Counted from the first letter of the stretch, positions 39,084 to 51,668 are shown. The stretch is 64,000 bases of DNA from Plazaster borealis (GCA_021014325.1 CM037476.1:18760827-18824826), one strand, 5' to 3'. Numbers and translations: made by a program. Notes: generated by a model not told the origin, from the letters alone.

Positions 39084-39437
39084 ATGTATCGTACACGTTT
39101 GGTTATGACTCAAAACAAATATTAGCATAAAAACTTACTTGGTAACAAGCAACGGAGAGCTGTTGATAGTATAAAACCTTGTAGGAAACGACTCCCTCTG
39201 AAGTAACGTAGTTTTTGAGAAAGAGGTAATTTCTCACTAAAATAATAAAAACTTCTTGCAAGAAGCTGAAAGCACACAATTGTACAACATGGGTGTTTTT
39301 TCTTTCATCATTTTCTTGCAACTTCAATGACCAATTGAGCCCAAATTTTCACAGGCTTGTTATTTTATGCATATGTTGGGATACACCTGCAAGTGAAAAC
39401 ACTGGTCTTTGACATTTCCCAAACGTGTTCAGTGCCT
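39084..39437 (-). mobile_element. TTAA-type MITE family 1, copy B only
   Basis: Starts ATGTATCGTACACGTTTGG and ends AAACGTGTTCAGTGCCT between TTAA at 39,080-39,083 and 39,438-39,441. The empty site in copy A is TTAA at 11,505-11,508 in CATTGGCTTAACGTATG. Confidence 0.88.
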
Positions 39438-39441
39438 TTAA

Positions 39442-42400
39442 CGTATGTTATGGTTATGAACTGCACAAATCTTGAAATTGTGATTTAGTAAGTTGACGGC
39501 AACACTTATTCTATAGTCAAAACTTGGAAAGTCGACTTTGACGAGTCATTTTATTAGGTGCTTCTTTTTTGGATTCAGCAGAAGCCAGGGTGAATTCACA
39601 ATACGAAATCTCTGAGAAACTCTACGATGCATTCTTTGAGAATTTGAGCTGGGATGTGAAGACTTTTAGACAGCAAAGTGTGTCAAAATCCATTCATTTT
39701 AACACCCAGCTCATTCAAACGTGTGAAAATGAATGCTCCGTTGAATCAGCATTCAACAGTCAAAAGGAATAACTCAATTTCACCAGTTTAGCATTCACTG
39801 GTCAAATAAGATTATTCAATTTCATTAGGCCGCAAGACTCATACGATTTCGTCAATGGGCAAACATTTTCCAAGTGTTTGCATTCAAATCCAAATTCTGG
39901 TCAACCATTCAATTTCATCAATGAGCAAACATTTTCCAAATTCTATGTTATGCTGCTTTCTGAGTCGTACTTGCCTAGTATAAAGGCAGATATTGAGGAG
40001 AATTCATTTCTACACATAGTATAATCACAGCCAAACGTACATGCTGAGATGCCTAGCACGTCAGAACATTGAAGGTTAAAGAAACCAACTTCAGATTTAA
40101 ATATACGAATAGAAGAAATGTATAAACAGAAAAAGAAAATGACCTGTGAAAAATAAAGACGACAATCTCAAGGATACCGACATTTTTCGTTTTCATTTCA
40201 AACTTAGCAAAAGGAACAATGTTACAATTAAAACAAAACACAGTATGTAATTGAAATGTAAAAATACGGAAACGCCTCTAATAACTGAAGTGCCAGTACA
40301 TGTAATAAAGCTCTTGTCAGCTTACTCGGGGAGCCATACTTATGTTTAATTTGAACGCACACAAGTTGAAATTCATTGCCCATAAACGAAAAAGAAAACA
40401 CAAGCTAGCAACTAATTCGTGTGCGCTTCGATAGGTCTTAATTGTATGTAATCAACTGTAAGTAGGTAGTAGAAATTCAACTTAAAATTGTTCAAAGGGT
40501 AGTCTTGGATGCCTAGGCCTATATATGAAATAGAATGACTGAAACGAATCTGAAAGAGAAAAACGAAATCATGTGTGCACAAAAACGAAATTGAATGCAG
40601 TAATAAAAAACAAATTTAAAGTAGTTTGAATGGACTAGAGGAAAATGCATGAATTTGAATACCGGTTAATTAAATTGAATGATATGTTTGTTGAAATTGG
40701 CAGGGAAAACCTGTATTAGAATAATAACCGGACAACTTTGGATTGGACAGTATAGTTTTTTGGGGAGGTTTTTTTTTATTTTATTTTGTTTTTATTTTAT
40801 TTTATTTTTTATTTTATTTTTATTGTTTATTTATTTATTTTTTATTTATTTATTTATTTATTTATTTATTTTTTTTTTTTTTTTTGGGGGGGTGGGGGTG
40901 GTGGTGGGGTTTTTTAGTTTTTTGGGGGGTGGTGGTTTTGTTTTCTTTTTGTATACACATAAAAGCAGGTGTGGCGGAACGCTGGTGAAAATTCAAAGTG
41001 ATTCTCATTGCTAGGCAACTGAAAATGTATGCGGGGCTTTATTGTATGGGCTAATTGTCTTTTATTAACAGTTGTATCTAATGATATGCCGGAGGAAGGA
41101 TTGTAGCGTTTATAAATTAATTGATCAACGTGGCAGTAACAATAAGGGAAGGCCTTAAGTAATTAAAACATATAGGCTACCCTCAAAACGACAGCAACAA
41201 CAATAACAAACAAACAAACAAACACCCCAACAAACAAATAAACAAAATGTTCTCACCAGTATCATCTTCCACTTCACGCAGACATTATTTTTTTAAGCAT
41301 GGTTAAATATTATTAGCTAAAATTAACGTATATTCATATTTACAATTTTTCTGAGAAGTCAACTCTGTACCATTTTATTTGGGTATATTTAATTTCTCAA
41401 AATATGGTCTTAAAGGCGATGTCTCTTCCCTCTTTCATTGAATTTTACTATTTTGGGTTTCGAAATCCAACACTGGCGAAGTGTGCGTCACCTTTAAGTA
41501 TTATTAGTAACATTGGGAGTTTGGGTCAAAGCCCCATCGGCGCGACTGCACTATAACAAGGATCGTTTTATAACTTACCAAACCCTATTCGCCCTAACTT
41601 GCAATCTAATGAAGTTGTTATTTCTCAACAGTAAACTGCATGGAGCCATCAGGAATGTTCGTAACAAAATAACTTCACCGTCGGAATAGACCAGTCAGAA
41701 TGTCTTTTCTGGTTTATTTTAAAAGGAGTCTCAAATAATGTCATTGGAATTCAGTAGACTCACACAAGACAAGATTGTTGAGACTGGATCCCTTCAACTC
41801 AAACTTTAAGTAACGTGTCTTTTCCAGTCTTGTTCATGATTGTTCAGTAATTGTTTAATTGCATAATGTTTTAGTTATGTTTAACTCCAGTTTTCATGTT
41901 GAAGTAGTAGCTACCGATACTCGATGATTACTATTACCTGGTTTAATGTTTTATATTCTAGCTGGTTGTTTTTTTTATGATGTCGAAGAGCAGCTTTTGT
42001 AAAGTGGTTCCAATTCATTAAAAAAAAAACTAACTTGAAAAAAATAAAGGAAAAAACTAGCAACCTAAAACTTGACCCTGATGTGTATGGGATATTCATG
42101 TTCAGTTTTCATAACTGAAATTTACATAACAATACTGATGCCAGAGAGATGGCCAATCAGGAGTCTACAAAATCCCTGTGGGCAGCGTCTAGTACCAACA
42201 GGTGACAATCACTTAAGCAGTTTCTGATAATTCTTTGGTCATATTTGTCATTGCTTGGTATATAACGGTGTTTATAAAATGATGTATATTAACTATTCAA
42301 AAGTTTGCCTTTTGTCTTTTTATATGTATTTGTTTATGATTTGTTTCTCACTTTGAAATTGGAGTAATAGGCTTTTTACCTTGTTATAGTCAACATATTG

Positions 42401-43375
42401 TAGTGCCTGAAATAGCACCCTCTTGTTGATTAACCTTCGATCACAAACGTGGGAATCTCGTTCCTCAGTTTGTACCACACCCTATGGACAATTAGTATTA
42501 GTCGGAATAGCAAAAGTATTCGATAAAATGAATATTCAAAAACTTTTCTGTTCTACGGGATATAGTGCAGAACAAAAATCATCAATCCGCGTGCACTGCA
42601 TGCAGTTACAATCTGATGCTGATGAGTAATAATAATTGCAACTTTCGATACAAACAAAAAATCAATTCGTTTTTAAATTCAAAATCAAACTAAATACGTT
42701 GAGGCTCGAGAACTACTCGACGATTCCATTCAAACCATAGGTAACACATTTTCAGTCTAGTAAGAATCAGATTTGTATTATGTATTTTTTTCTTCAATAT
42801 TCTAAGATCCCATATTATCTTAGTTTAAAGGTAGGGTCATAGATTTTTTTTTTGTCACTGTAATGCTGATTTATAGGCAAAACAAGAAAGATACAATAAA
42901 AGTCACTTGTGAAAGATTCAGCTGAATATAGAGTGTCTACTTGTTTGCTGAGAAAACAGCAACAACAAAACTGTCACGGTATTAAACGTCGCATCCATCC
43001 ACGTTTAGCGAGATGACAGCGGGTACCAACTGCATCTCTGGCCGCAGCATTCGCGAACGGACACCAACCCACATAAACCTGTTAAAATTATACATGCATA
43101 AATCGTTTCCCAGATTGAAATGTTTTGGGGTGAAAAATTATCCAAACCATACTACTTCGAATTGGGAATCCTTTCTCAAAAATAGTTTATACTATCAACA
43201 CAGCTGCAGTGCTTTTTACCAAGTAAGTTTGGATGGTCATTATTTGGGGGGGGGGGTATTGTGATGCGAGCGTTCGGCATTCGGTCGCCGGTACGACTGA
43301 CGGTAGCGTCCTGCGGGTGTATGCCACAACCCCCTCAATAGTTGGTACATTAGAGTCAGCTGACATGTTTATTTA
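39442..43375. other. 3' flank of duplicon B, non-coding
   Basis: Follows duplicon A with indels. It includes the T/G-rich tract at 40,750-40,960 and B-only segments at about 39,640-40,230 and 42,215-42,770. No exon recognised. Confidence 0.5.
40750..40960. repeat. T-rich then G-rich low-complexity tract
   Basis: TTTAT and poly-T runs followed by GGGGGGGTGGGGGTGGTGGTGG-like sequence; counterpart of 12,700-12,960. Any open frame is a hydrophobic artefact of composition. Confidence 0.8.
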
Positions 43376-44560
43376 CAGTACCAATTTTAAGAGTGGTTGC
43401 CAAAGCGTATACCTTCCCTCAACAGTGTCTCAATAACTGATGTCCACACATCATGTTTTGGTTCCCCAGCAGAATATATACGCTCCATTTATTTTAAATA
43501 CGGGTTTAAATCATACCGTGGGGTAACTTTGATGTGGCAGGTTTTTGTATGAATGGTTCAGTCATATTTGCCCATGGTCGTAGCTGGATGCTTATTCTAA
43601 CTTCTATGTGACATTGGGGAAATCCTCTACCCTACTGATCATGAACAAATTAAAATCATTTGTTCCATAAAACCCCTGAGGGCCGATTAATGTGCTGTCA
43701 AAGTTACCCCTGGTTTGGGGCAGCTTATAAATTGAGAAAAACTAAAAGCTCGGTTTCGAATTAAACGGTGCTTGTGTTTTCTTTACGCAGTATAGTTTTT
43801 TTTAAAAACAGCGTCATTCAAAAAGTTTAGTTGATAAATTGAACATATTTTTAAAACCAATATTTTTGCCTAATGTTTGTCTTAAAAAATACACACATCA
43901 TTAATTCTATTATTGTTTACGCAGAAAATGTCAAGATTAATTAAAAATAAAAATTTTAATGGTTAATTGTTTTGCTAAACATAATACCATAGAAGCTGCG
44001 CATCGCGATCTCCCCCCGGTTAAACAAGAATAATGCAACACTGCCAAAGTTACCCAGGAAGCCAAAGTTACCCCCATTAATACAGTACATTACAATTTAC
44101 AGTGATGAAGAGTACAGATTGTATAAGCTCCGACTGTTTGCTTTTGGTCATTAACACTGGTTTCCTAAAATCCTTCCCTTTTAAAGAAAATAACTCCCAC
44201 TACCCATTTACAAAATATTACATTACAAGGTCACGTGCAATAGTCCCCTAATTAATGATGTCATCACTCCTTATAGCTATGACATAACCAGTTACTCAGT
44301 AACCCCCCCCCCCCCCCCGCTTTGTTGGTGTCATAGGCCTATCGAAGGCGTAGTTATCAATCCACCGAACTTAGTGATATATAAACACAGTGGCAGCCTC
44401 AAAATCAGTAGAGAGGGGTATATAGCCTGGATCGTAATAGTATTTACCAATCTATGAGCCTACAAAACAACGAACAATAACTGGTAAGACAATGAGAAAT
44501 GTATCAGTCATTTTATTGAGCAGACCATCAGAGTGGGCAGTGGTGGAAGAATGGTCCGAC
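43376..44560. other. intergenic DNA right of duplicon B
   Basis: AT-rich, no recognised gene. The stretch at 44,165-44,330 (CATTACAAGGTCACGTGCAA, ATGATGTCATCACTCC, a C run) recurs at 50,160-50,300, so it is a dispersed or locally duplicated repeat. Confidence 0.5.
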
Positions 44561-44567
44561 CAGGACA

Positions 44568-44767
44568 GGGGCCAATTTCATAAAGCCTGTAAGCACAACA
44601 ACTTGCTAAGCACAGAAAAATTTTGCTTAGAAGAGACAGATAACCAGCCAAAATTCGATAACTTTACAATGTTACGACTAGTGCTCCCACTCACCTTTGC
44701 TTAATATAGCAAAGACATTTTCTAAGCAATATTTTTAGCTTAACACTAACAGCTTTGAAATTGGGCC
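44568..44767. mobile_element. GGGCCCAATTTCA foldback MITE
   Basis: Begins GGGGCCAATTTCATAAAGCC and ends GCTTTGAAATTGGGCC, about 200 bp, the family of 1,657-1,850. Confidence 0.7.
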
Positions 44768-44944
44768 ATGGTCGTTTTCAGTTCCTGGTTCATGCAGTTA
44801 GTTGCTCCTGGTTTGGGTCGATAGATATTTCGACCTAAACGTGCATTAATCTAAACATTAAAAACAAACTCTTGACCAACAACATGCTAATTAAAAGATG
44901 TTAAACTTGCATCGGGGATAAAGAATATTATATTTGGTTTTACC

Positions 44945-45098
44945 CGTACACCGATGTGTGTAAAGCACTGTATACTCAGTACTTTCCCGAGTCCTGTGAA
45001 AAAAATCACACGCATTACTCGGGTGGGATTCGAACCCACGACCTTTGCAATTCTAGAGCAGATGTCTTACCAACTAGACCACCGAGATTGCCCGGTAG
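44945..45098 (-). mobile_element. tRNA-derived SINE
   Basis: Minus strand reads GGTGGTCTAGTTGGTAAGAC (A-box side), then GTGGGTTCGAATCCCACCCG (B-box and T-arm), then a non-tRNA body ending near a GTACTGAGTATACAGTGC stretch. The T-arm pairs well but the anticodon arm does not, and there is a body, so this is a SINE. Confidence 0.65.
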
Positions 45099-45466
45099 CT
45101 TGCTGATTGCAACCACAACTACTTTTTGAATTAACTCCCCGTCTTGTAAACAACTCTTAAGCCTGATCGTTATCCATGTAACTTTTTTTTCTGATTTGAT
45201 ATTTGTTTACATTAAACCTATAATTTCACTTTTGTAATCTGGGTAATAAATCTTTTTTGTGCTGTTGTAGTCCCGTCCTGTATTTGCTTGTTGCTGTAGC
45301 ATTTAAGTTGACTGTTTCGTCCATGGTATTTGACTGTGACCCATTTGTGTTACCACACTCAGAGGCCGGACGACTGGAAATAAGTAGTTTGCTTCTGTTG
45401 TTTTCGGCAAACAAATATATTTTATTCCTTTTTTCTATCTATTTGTTAAAGGCACTACCGTCGATT

Positions 45467-45617
45467 TCACCAAACTCTTCCTAACTTAGGAATTAATCTT
45501 AGGGCTTAGGACGAGTCCCAGCCTTGCACTGTAACATGTAAACCTTAAGATTAGGACGAGTTACTCGTCCTATTAACTCGAGATAGGATTAATCCTAGCG
45601 TTTCGTGAAATCGGCTG
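45467..45617. mobile_element. degenerate foldback MITE
   Basis: GTCGATTTCACCAAACTC at the left and CGTTTCGTGAAATCGGC at the right; relative of 19,977-20,137 with weaker pairing. The family-1 MITE begins directly after it. Confidence 0.65.
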
Positions 45618-45970
45618 CAGAACATGTTTGGAAATTGTCAAAGACCAGTCTTCTCACTTGGTGTATTCCAACATATGCATAAAATAACGAGCCTGTGAAA
45701 ATTTGGGCTCAATTGGTCATCGAAGTTGCAAAAAAATTATGAAAGAAAAAACACCCTTGTTGTACAATTGTGTCACGGTGCTTTCGGTTAGGAATAAAAA
45801 CTTCTTGCAAGAAGTTTTTAGCAATTACCTCTTTCTCAAAAACTACGTTACTTCAGAGGGAGTCGTTTCCTACAGTGTTTTATACTATCAACAGCTCTCC
45901 GTTGCTTGTTACCAAGTAAGTGTTTATGCTAATATTTGTTTTGAGTCATTACCAAACGTGTACGATACCT
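45618..45970 (+). mobile_element. TTAA-type MITE family 1, left end eroded
   Basis: Starts as GCAGAACATGTTTGG and ends CGTGTACGATACCT before TTAA (45,971-45,974). The left terminus is degraded where it meets the foldback element. Confidence 0.78.
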
Positions 45971-45974
45971 TTAA

Positions 45975-47470
45975 CTTTGTATAAGGTGTATTCGCTTCGT
46001 ATAGTTTGTCAAATTATTCAAACCAAATCAAAGGGCGATCCCAATACATATCAACGCGGTACATGTATTGCGAAATCTGCTTCACGTCGAAGGTTATTTC
46101 CCCAAACGCATTGAAAGGTCATCGATATCAGCAAGGCATACGAGGGTTGTTTCATTCTTCCAAAAGGGGTGTATTATATGCCGAGGGTTAGTGTTATACA
46201 ACGTTCATGTGGGTTCGAGGCTGTTATATCGCCCTTGCTGTGCGAAATATTCACACTTTCCTTTTCTCTAAAATGTGCGAGAGATTGTGTTATCAGATAA
46301 TATCAAAATAAAGTGTTTAGAGCTATCCAGTAATGAATATGAACCCATTATAAAAAATTGATTATTCCTTTGTGAATCCATCACACACACATGTTTCGCA
46401 ATCACCGTGCACTCAAGATGGTTTTTCCAGTTGCAGAATTTCCGCTACACTGAAAACCCACAAAGGCTGTGTATTTCATTCATTTATTATACTATTCTTT
46501 CTTTTGGAGAGGTTCAAAGAGCACCTTCCACCCATGCCCATTTCATTCACCATTTCCATTTCCATGCCCATGTTCCCAGCTTGATTTGGAGAGCTAGAAA
46601 CCTGACAATATTGACGGAGTTTCCCTTCTTCGCCGAGGTATGTACAGTGTGCGTGGTTCGTTCAGTGTCCATGGTATGACTTGTAATGAATGTACATCAT
46701 GTACATTGTACATTGGCTTACTCATAAAGGCAAATATAATGCAAAGTGGATTTCGGGCGGTGCTTTTGCAACCCCATGCAGTATAATATGAACAACCATG
46801 GAGATATGAAATAGACGTGAAAAACAACTACACTAAGATTAGATAAAACTGGTAATACTAACGGATTGAACCTAGTACGTGCATGTAGCCTACATGTATG
46901 ATGTAGCAAGTACAAGGTTCAAGGTTCATTTATTTCAAGGTTCATTTATTTTTCCACAGTATCAGAACAAAAAAGACATTATCACTCAAAAGCGATCAGT
47001 AGTCCTACAACGAATACAACTTTACAGTATATAATATCAAGAACTAGATGATTTTTGGGGTTTTTTAATGACATTGCAGAGGGATCTATTTTAGAAGCAG
47101 AACTTGTACGTTATGTAGGCAATGGTCCCCAAAGAAAGACATGCATTTGCATTGAGACTAATACAAATTAAGTGAACCAAGGATTTCCGTGCTCGAGTCG
47201 ATCCAAAGGAACAATCACTTTTGGATATCATTTTAGCCGCCAGATTTTGTGCAATTGTTTGAAAACCGTTGTTGGATCCAGTAGATTGGACCGTTGAATC
47301 GTGGAACTACTGATTCTCGCAATAACCGATGGGGATGGGCTGCTGACCTTGTACACGTTCTTGTTCAGTGATGTAGTGATGCATGATAAGAGTGCGATTG
47401 TATTGCTGATCGGCGCATATTTCTGTATAATATACAATTATTGGATTTGACTGGTGGGGCCGAGCGAAGA
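45975..47470. other. intergenic DNA, nothing recognised
   Basis: Short open frames on both strands show no family resemblance. A small direct repeat AAGGTTCATTTATTT lies near 46,915-46,955. Confidence 0.4.
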
Positions 47471-47472
47471 AT

Positions 47473-47669
47473 ACTACACTCTAAAACCACACGGGTCAAA
47501 ATTGACCCGGATTCCGGTTACTGGTTATTACAAAAAAATTGAATTATTTTGCTCGGATTCTGCTTCAGTTTTACCCATTTCTGGGTCATTTTGACACAAA
47601 TTCCGGATCATTCTGAACCAAAAATGTGTCAAGCAACCGGGTCAAATCCGACCCAGGAGTTTTAGTGTA
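47473..47669. mobile_element. CACTCTAAA/GGGTCAAA MITE
   Basis: Ends ACACTCTAAAACCACACGGG and CCAGGAGTTTTAGTGT are inverted repeats, with internal GGTCAAAATTGACC and GGTCAAATCCGACC. About 197 bp; half-copy at 22,945-23,050. Confidence 0.7.
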
Positions 47670-47754
47670 TAATCCCACGTGTATTATTAGAATTGGTTCC
47701 GAAGTCTGCGATTGTGGGATTTTTGTATTTATTTTGTTTACTGCTCGATAGCCA

Positions 47755-48170
47755 TTACAGTATTGCCTGAAATCAAATAGCGCCCTCATGTGGATTAACC
47801 TTCCATCACAGATTTGGGACTGATCCTGTTTATCGGTTCGCACACAACGCACATTGTATGGCGATTAGTCCAAAAGTGGTGGGAATTTATGTTCAAACTA
47901 GACTTGAACTTCCTTCTGCTGGGGAATTACAACATTGGATGTATTGTATCTAAATACATTCTGTCCCCATTCAATCATTCTTTCGCAGCTTCGAATGACG
48001 AACCATCGATTTTTATTTAAATTACAAAATACAAATAAATAAGTTGAATTAGAATTACTCGACGATACCATTCAAGCCTCGGGTAACACGTTTTGTTCTT
48101 CTAATACAAATCACATAATGTACTGTGTACGGTATTTGTTCACTATTTTAAGACCTCATAAAATAACCTT
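47755..48170. repeat. diverged copy of sequence at 42,385-42,790
   Basis: Shared landmarks in order: TTGCCTGAAAT...AGC(A/G)CCCTC, GATTAACCTTC(C/G)ATCACA, ACTCGACGAT(A/T)CCATTCAA and GGTAACAC(G/A)TTTT. Either a dispersed repeat or a relic of an older local duplication. Confidence 0.6.
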
Positions 48171-48394
48171 TTAAAGCTATATATGCTATAATTTTTAAAT
48201 AGGCCTACCGTGCGTACCAAGCACTGTACAAATAGGAGTCGGGACCAGTTATATATGTTGTTTTATTATTCATCTCACATGTATTTATCTGATCTCTGTC
48301 ATTGTTTTGTTGTTATCCTTGTTGTGTCCAAGTCATTGTATGTCATAGGGAAAAATATACAAGCATTATGTGTTGGTTATGACTGTATTATCAT

Positions 48395-48835
48395 AACATT
48401 CGTGTCATGTCTTCCCTCAGTTGTTTTAAAAAGGCCTTGAAAACTCACTATTTTAGGTGAAAATGCTTATCTGTATTGTTGGTTTTAGCTTGGGCTTTGG
48501 CTCTGTCCCTTTTTATAAAAGTTTTTAGCCATTGTTGTATATTCTGCATTGTTGTATTCTCCATTTTCTACCAGTTGTAAATACAAAATTTTACTCTGCT
48601 GCTCAGTTCCTTTTAGAAACGTTTTTGCTGTTGTAGTATATTCTGCATTTGCTTTTGTATCTAACTTTATTCCATATTTGTTTAACGTAGTTCTTCTAGT
48701 TTTTAAAGTGCTTATGCTTTTAGTCCATTTTAAATTCGTTTACTCAGTAATTCATTCTTTGTTAAGCGCTTGGGGTGTGTATGCTTTAGAAGTAAGGCGC
48801 TATATAAGTTCTATTTATTATTATTATTATTAAGG
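48395..48835 (+). mobile_element. L2/CR1-like retrotransposon 3' end
   Basis: SSLSCFKKALKTHYFR then a stop is the usual C-terminus of these reverse transcriptases. About 380 bases of 3' UTR follow, ending GGCGCTATATAAGTTC and TTA repeats. 5'-truncated. Confidence 0.65.
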
Positions 48836-50480
48836 GAATAAAAGAGTAGGCGACGAGTTTACGTGGCCGTGGGTAGCCGTGGGCTAGGCCGAAGGCGAGG
48901 GCGAGGGCCGCACGCCCACCACACGGCCAAACGGCAGTTTAAAACGGAGTCACTACTCTTTTCACTTTATTCATCTTCAATTTCATATATTAAAAAAAAA
49001 TATATATATATATATACAATATCAATTAATGTCACACTGTTTTTTTTCTTTTTTTTTTTTTTCAAAGTTTTAAAAAAAACTTAAAAAAAATGTTTTGTGT
49101 TTTGTCGGGTGTGTATACGCGCGTGTACACACATATCACGCGCTGTTACTAATAGCTATGAATTGCGTTTGCGTAATTTAAATTGTTGTACACATGCTTT
49201 GCGCGCCCAACACGCGAAGCCAGCCGGTCTTAAACAGCTTCAGCTGTGTCTTTATCAACCGTTTAAACACCCCCACGTGACGCGTTCTCCACCAATAGGA
49301 GTAGCGAAACTGTCTGGGGTATTTATGAATTATTATTATTATGCTGTATGTTTATAGGGTATTTGGAATTTCCATAGATCGTATGTTTATTACGTGACAA
49401 CCATTGTTCATACCTGCATAATAATGTAACTGTAAATCACCTGTACATGTTTTGTTACCGTGGAGTAATGTTATTGAATTTAATTTATCGGCTTACAATG
49501 TTGTTGTGGCCTCCCCTGGCTATCTCTCTGGCATTAATGTTGTTTATATTATGTAAATGTTGTGAATACATGAATATGACATGCATAAGGGTCGAGATCG
49601 TGAGTTAGGGCGTGTGATAGGCTAGCCATTTGGGGCAAATGGCGTTTCGCATGGCTGATGCAGACAAAAAATAAACGTGATTTAAGACTTGAAATCAAGT
49701 CTAGGCACAACGTACACACAGTGTCATCCAGCGATGCTTTTCGTAGCAATTGTTTGTATGCTTATTGTTCATTCCTTTGTAAGCCACGCCCACTTCATGC
49801 AAACTGTTCCCACTGATTTTGTAGTAGCCCATGGAGTAGCAATGAGCTCGGGTTGGGGTTTTTTGAGGATTTATGCAAGAAAAGTTTAATAATTGGACTT
49901 GGCTTTTGCATAATACGTTCTTTAAAGACAGAGGTCTTCTCAGAATTAAAAATGTCTGTCATAAAATGGATGCTTTTTTTGTAAAACACACGTAAACGTA
50001 TGCCAGCTTTGGAGCCTGGAGCAGCAGATACGCATGCGTGTGACGCAATGACTCACCAATGGGATAGAGGCAAATTACGTTTTCGTGGCTGATGCAGAAA
50101 AAAAATAACGGCTTTCCCAGACTTGAATTAAAGTCTAACAAGATGGCAGCGCCTAAAATCATTCCCTTTTACAGATAATAACCCCCGTTACCCATGTACA
50201 AATTACATTACAAGGTCACGTGCAATAGTCCCCCTAATAATGATGTCATCACTCCTTACAGCTTTGTCATAACCAGTTACTCAGTTAACCCCCCCCCTCC
50301 CCCTTTGTTTGTGTATAGATTTAATGCATAATGTTTAATCGGTAGCAGTTTGTACCAATGCGATGTTGTCACTGGAAACTTTGCTTTGTAAACTTGTCCG
50401 TTCACAATTATATGGCAGCATTCACCAGTCACTACGGAAGCGTGAAAGGGACATTGAGAAATGAAAGTGATAATTACACA
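48836..50480. other. intergenic DNA with simple repeats
   Basis: Contains an AT dinucleotide run and poly-T near 48,990-49,080. A repeated motif with GGCTGATGCAGA, A-runs and AAGTCTA occurs at 49,645-49,712 and 50,085-50,140, with a related inverted piece at 14,510-14,575. No gene recognised. Confidence 0.45.
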
Positions 50481-50825
50481 TCTGTGAGTCATACCCACGA
50501 CTTATAATCTTTCATAATTATAAATTAGCATAAGTCATATGACTTACATGTGTCATAACTGTGAATTGGCACTTTTCATAACTGTAACTAATACATCATA
50601 CTTTTTAATTATTATAAGTCATGACTATCGGACGTATATCTATAATTCATAATTATGAATTAGCATAAGTCATAATTATGACTTATGCCAATTAAGTCAT
50701 TTCTTGTGTTGATGTAAACATTTGAGATATATCTCATATCCATAAGTATATAATCATATATGTCCTAAGTCAGAATTATGAGATACAAATCATAACTATG
50801 ACTTATATTCTTAGTCATAATTATA
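50480..50825. repeat. degenerate palindromic-unit array (CATAAGTCATAATTATGACTTATG type)
   Basis: Around ten units built from AAGTCATA and TATGACTT halves. The best unit is a perfect 26-bp palindrome at 50,663-50,688 (half-site GCATAAGTCATAA). The array is bracketed by C-rich runs at about 50,288 and 50,832. Confidence 0.8.
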
Positions 50826-51285
50826 ATACTTCCCCCCCCCCCTCAGTATACCTTTAACACTGTTCAAAATGTGGGATATAGGGTGTTTGTTTGTTTGTTT
50901 GTTTGTTTGTCTGTTTGTTTATTTGTTGGGGTGTTGTTTTGGGGTGTTTTGGGTTTTTTTTGTGGGTTTTTCTTTTTTGGGGGGGGTATAGTTTGAAGCG
51001 ATATTGTTCAATCTGTAGGCAGAGGTTTAGTTTTGTGAAGCAAAATGGAAAGGGTTACTTGGTGAGAACGTGTATTGATCCTTTCGGTCAATGTTAGCAC
51101 TTACATTAATGCTAAGCACGAGAAGAAGGAGTTGCTTAGCAGAATCAGTTACCACAGCTAGATTTGCATACATATGTGTATTTTATTGTTGATAATACCT
51201 GCGGATCTTTGCTTTGTTAACAATTTTTAATGTCGCCTGCCTACATGGAAGTAGCTTTGTGAATAAATTTTGGCCGGCGACTTAA

Positions 51286-51664
51286 AGGGACACGTTGCCT
51301 TGGATCGGGCGAGTTGGTCTATCAAAAGCATTTGTAACCGTTTGTTCTAAATTGCATATGGTTGGAAAGGTGTTTTAAAAGTAGAATACAATGATCCACA
51401 CAAATATGTCTCGAAATCGCGTGGTTTTCCTTTTACATCGTGAACAAACACGGTCGGCCATTTTGTGGAGTCAACATTTTGACTCCACAAAATGGCCGAC
51501 CGTGTTAGTTCACAAAGTAAAAGGAAAACCACGCAATTTCGAGGCATATTTTTGTGGATCATTGTATTCTACTTTTATAACGTCTTTCTAACCATATGCA
51601 TTATCAAACGGTTACAAACGCTTTTTTGTTGACCAACTCGTTCGATCCAAGGCAACGTGTCCCT
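51286..51664. mobile_element. TTAA-type MITE family 2, near-perfect 379-bp palindrome
   Basis: Ends AGGGACACGTTGCCTTGG and CCAAGGCAACGTGTCCCT between TTAA at 51,282-51,285 and 51,665-51,668. The two halves pair almost along their whole length, meeting near 51,480 in GGAGTCAACATTTTGACTCC. The high pairing suggests a young copy. Confidence 0.88.
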
Positions 51665-51668
51665 TTAA

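Larger units (their letters stand above)
27183..43375. repeat. tandem segmental duplication, duplicon B
   Basis: This is the partner of the block at 1-17,730. Base 27,183 corresponds to base 1. Coordinate offsets drift from 27,182 at the left, to 27,575 at the stop codons, to about 25,650 near the right end, because each copy has gained different insertions. Confidence 0.9.

Noticed and set aside
40679..41014. Hydrophobic open frame resembling a membrane protein
   Set aside because: Phe/Leu/Gly content comes from T and G runs; the counterpart at 12,700 is broken differently.
45020..45098. Functional tRNA gene on the minus strand
   Set aside because: The T-arm is convincing but the anticodon arm does not fold and a repeated body is attached; called a SINE.
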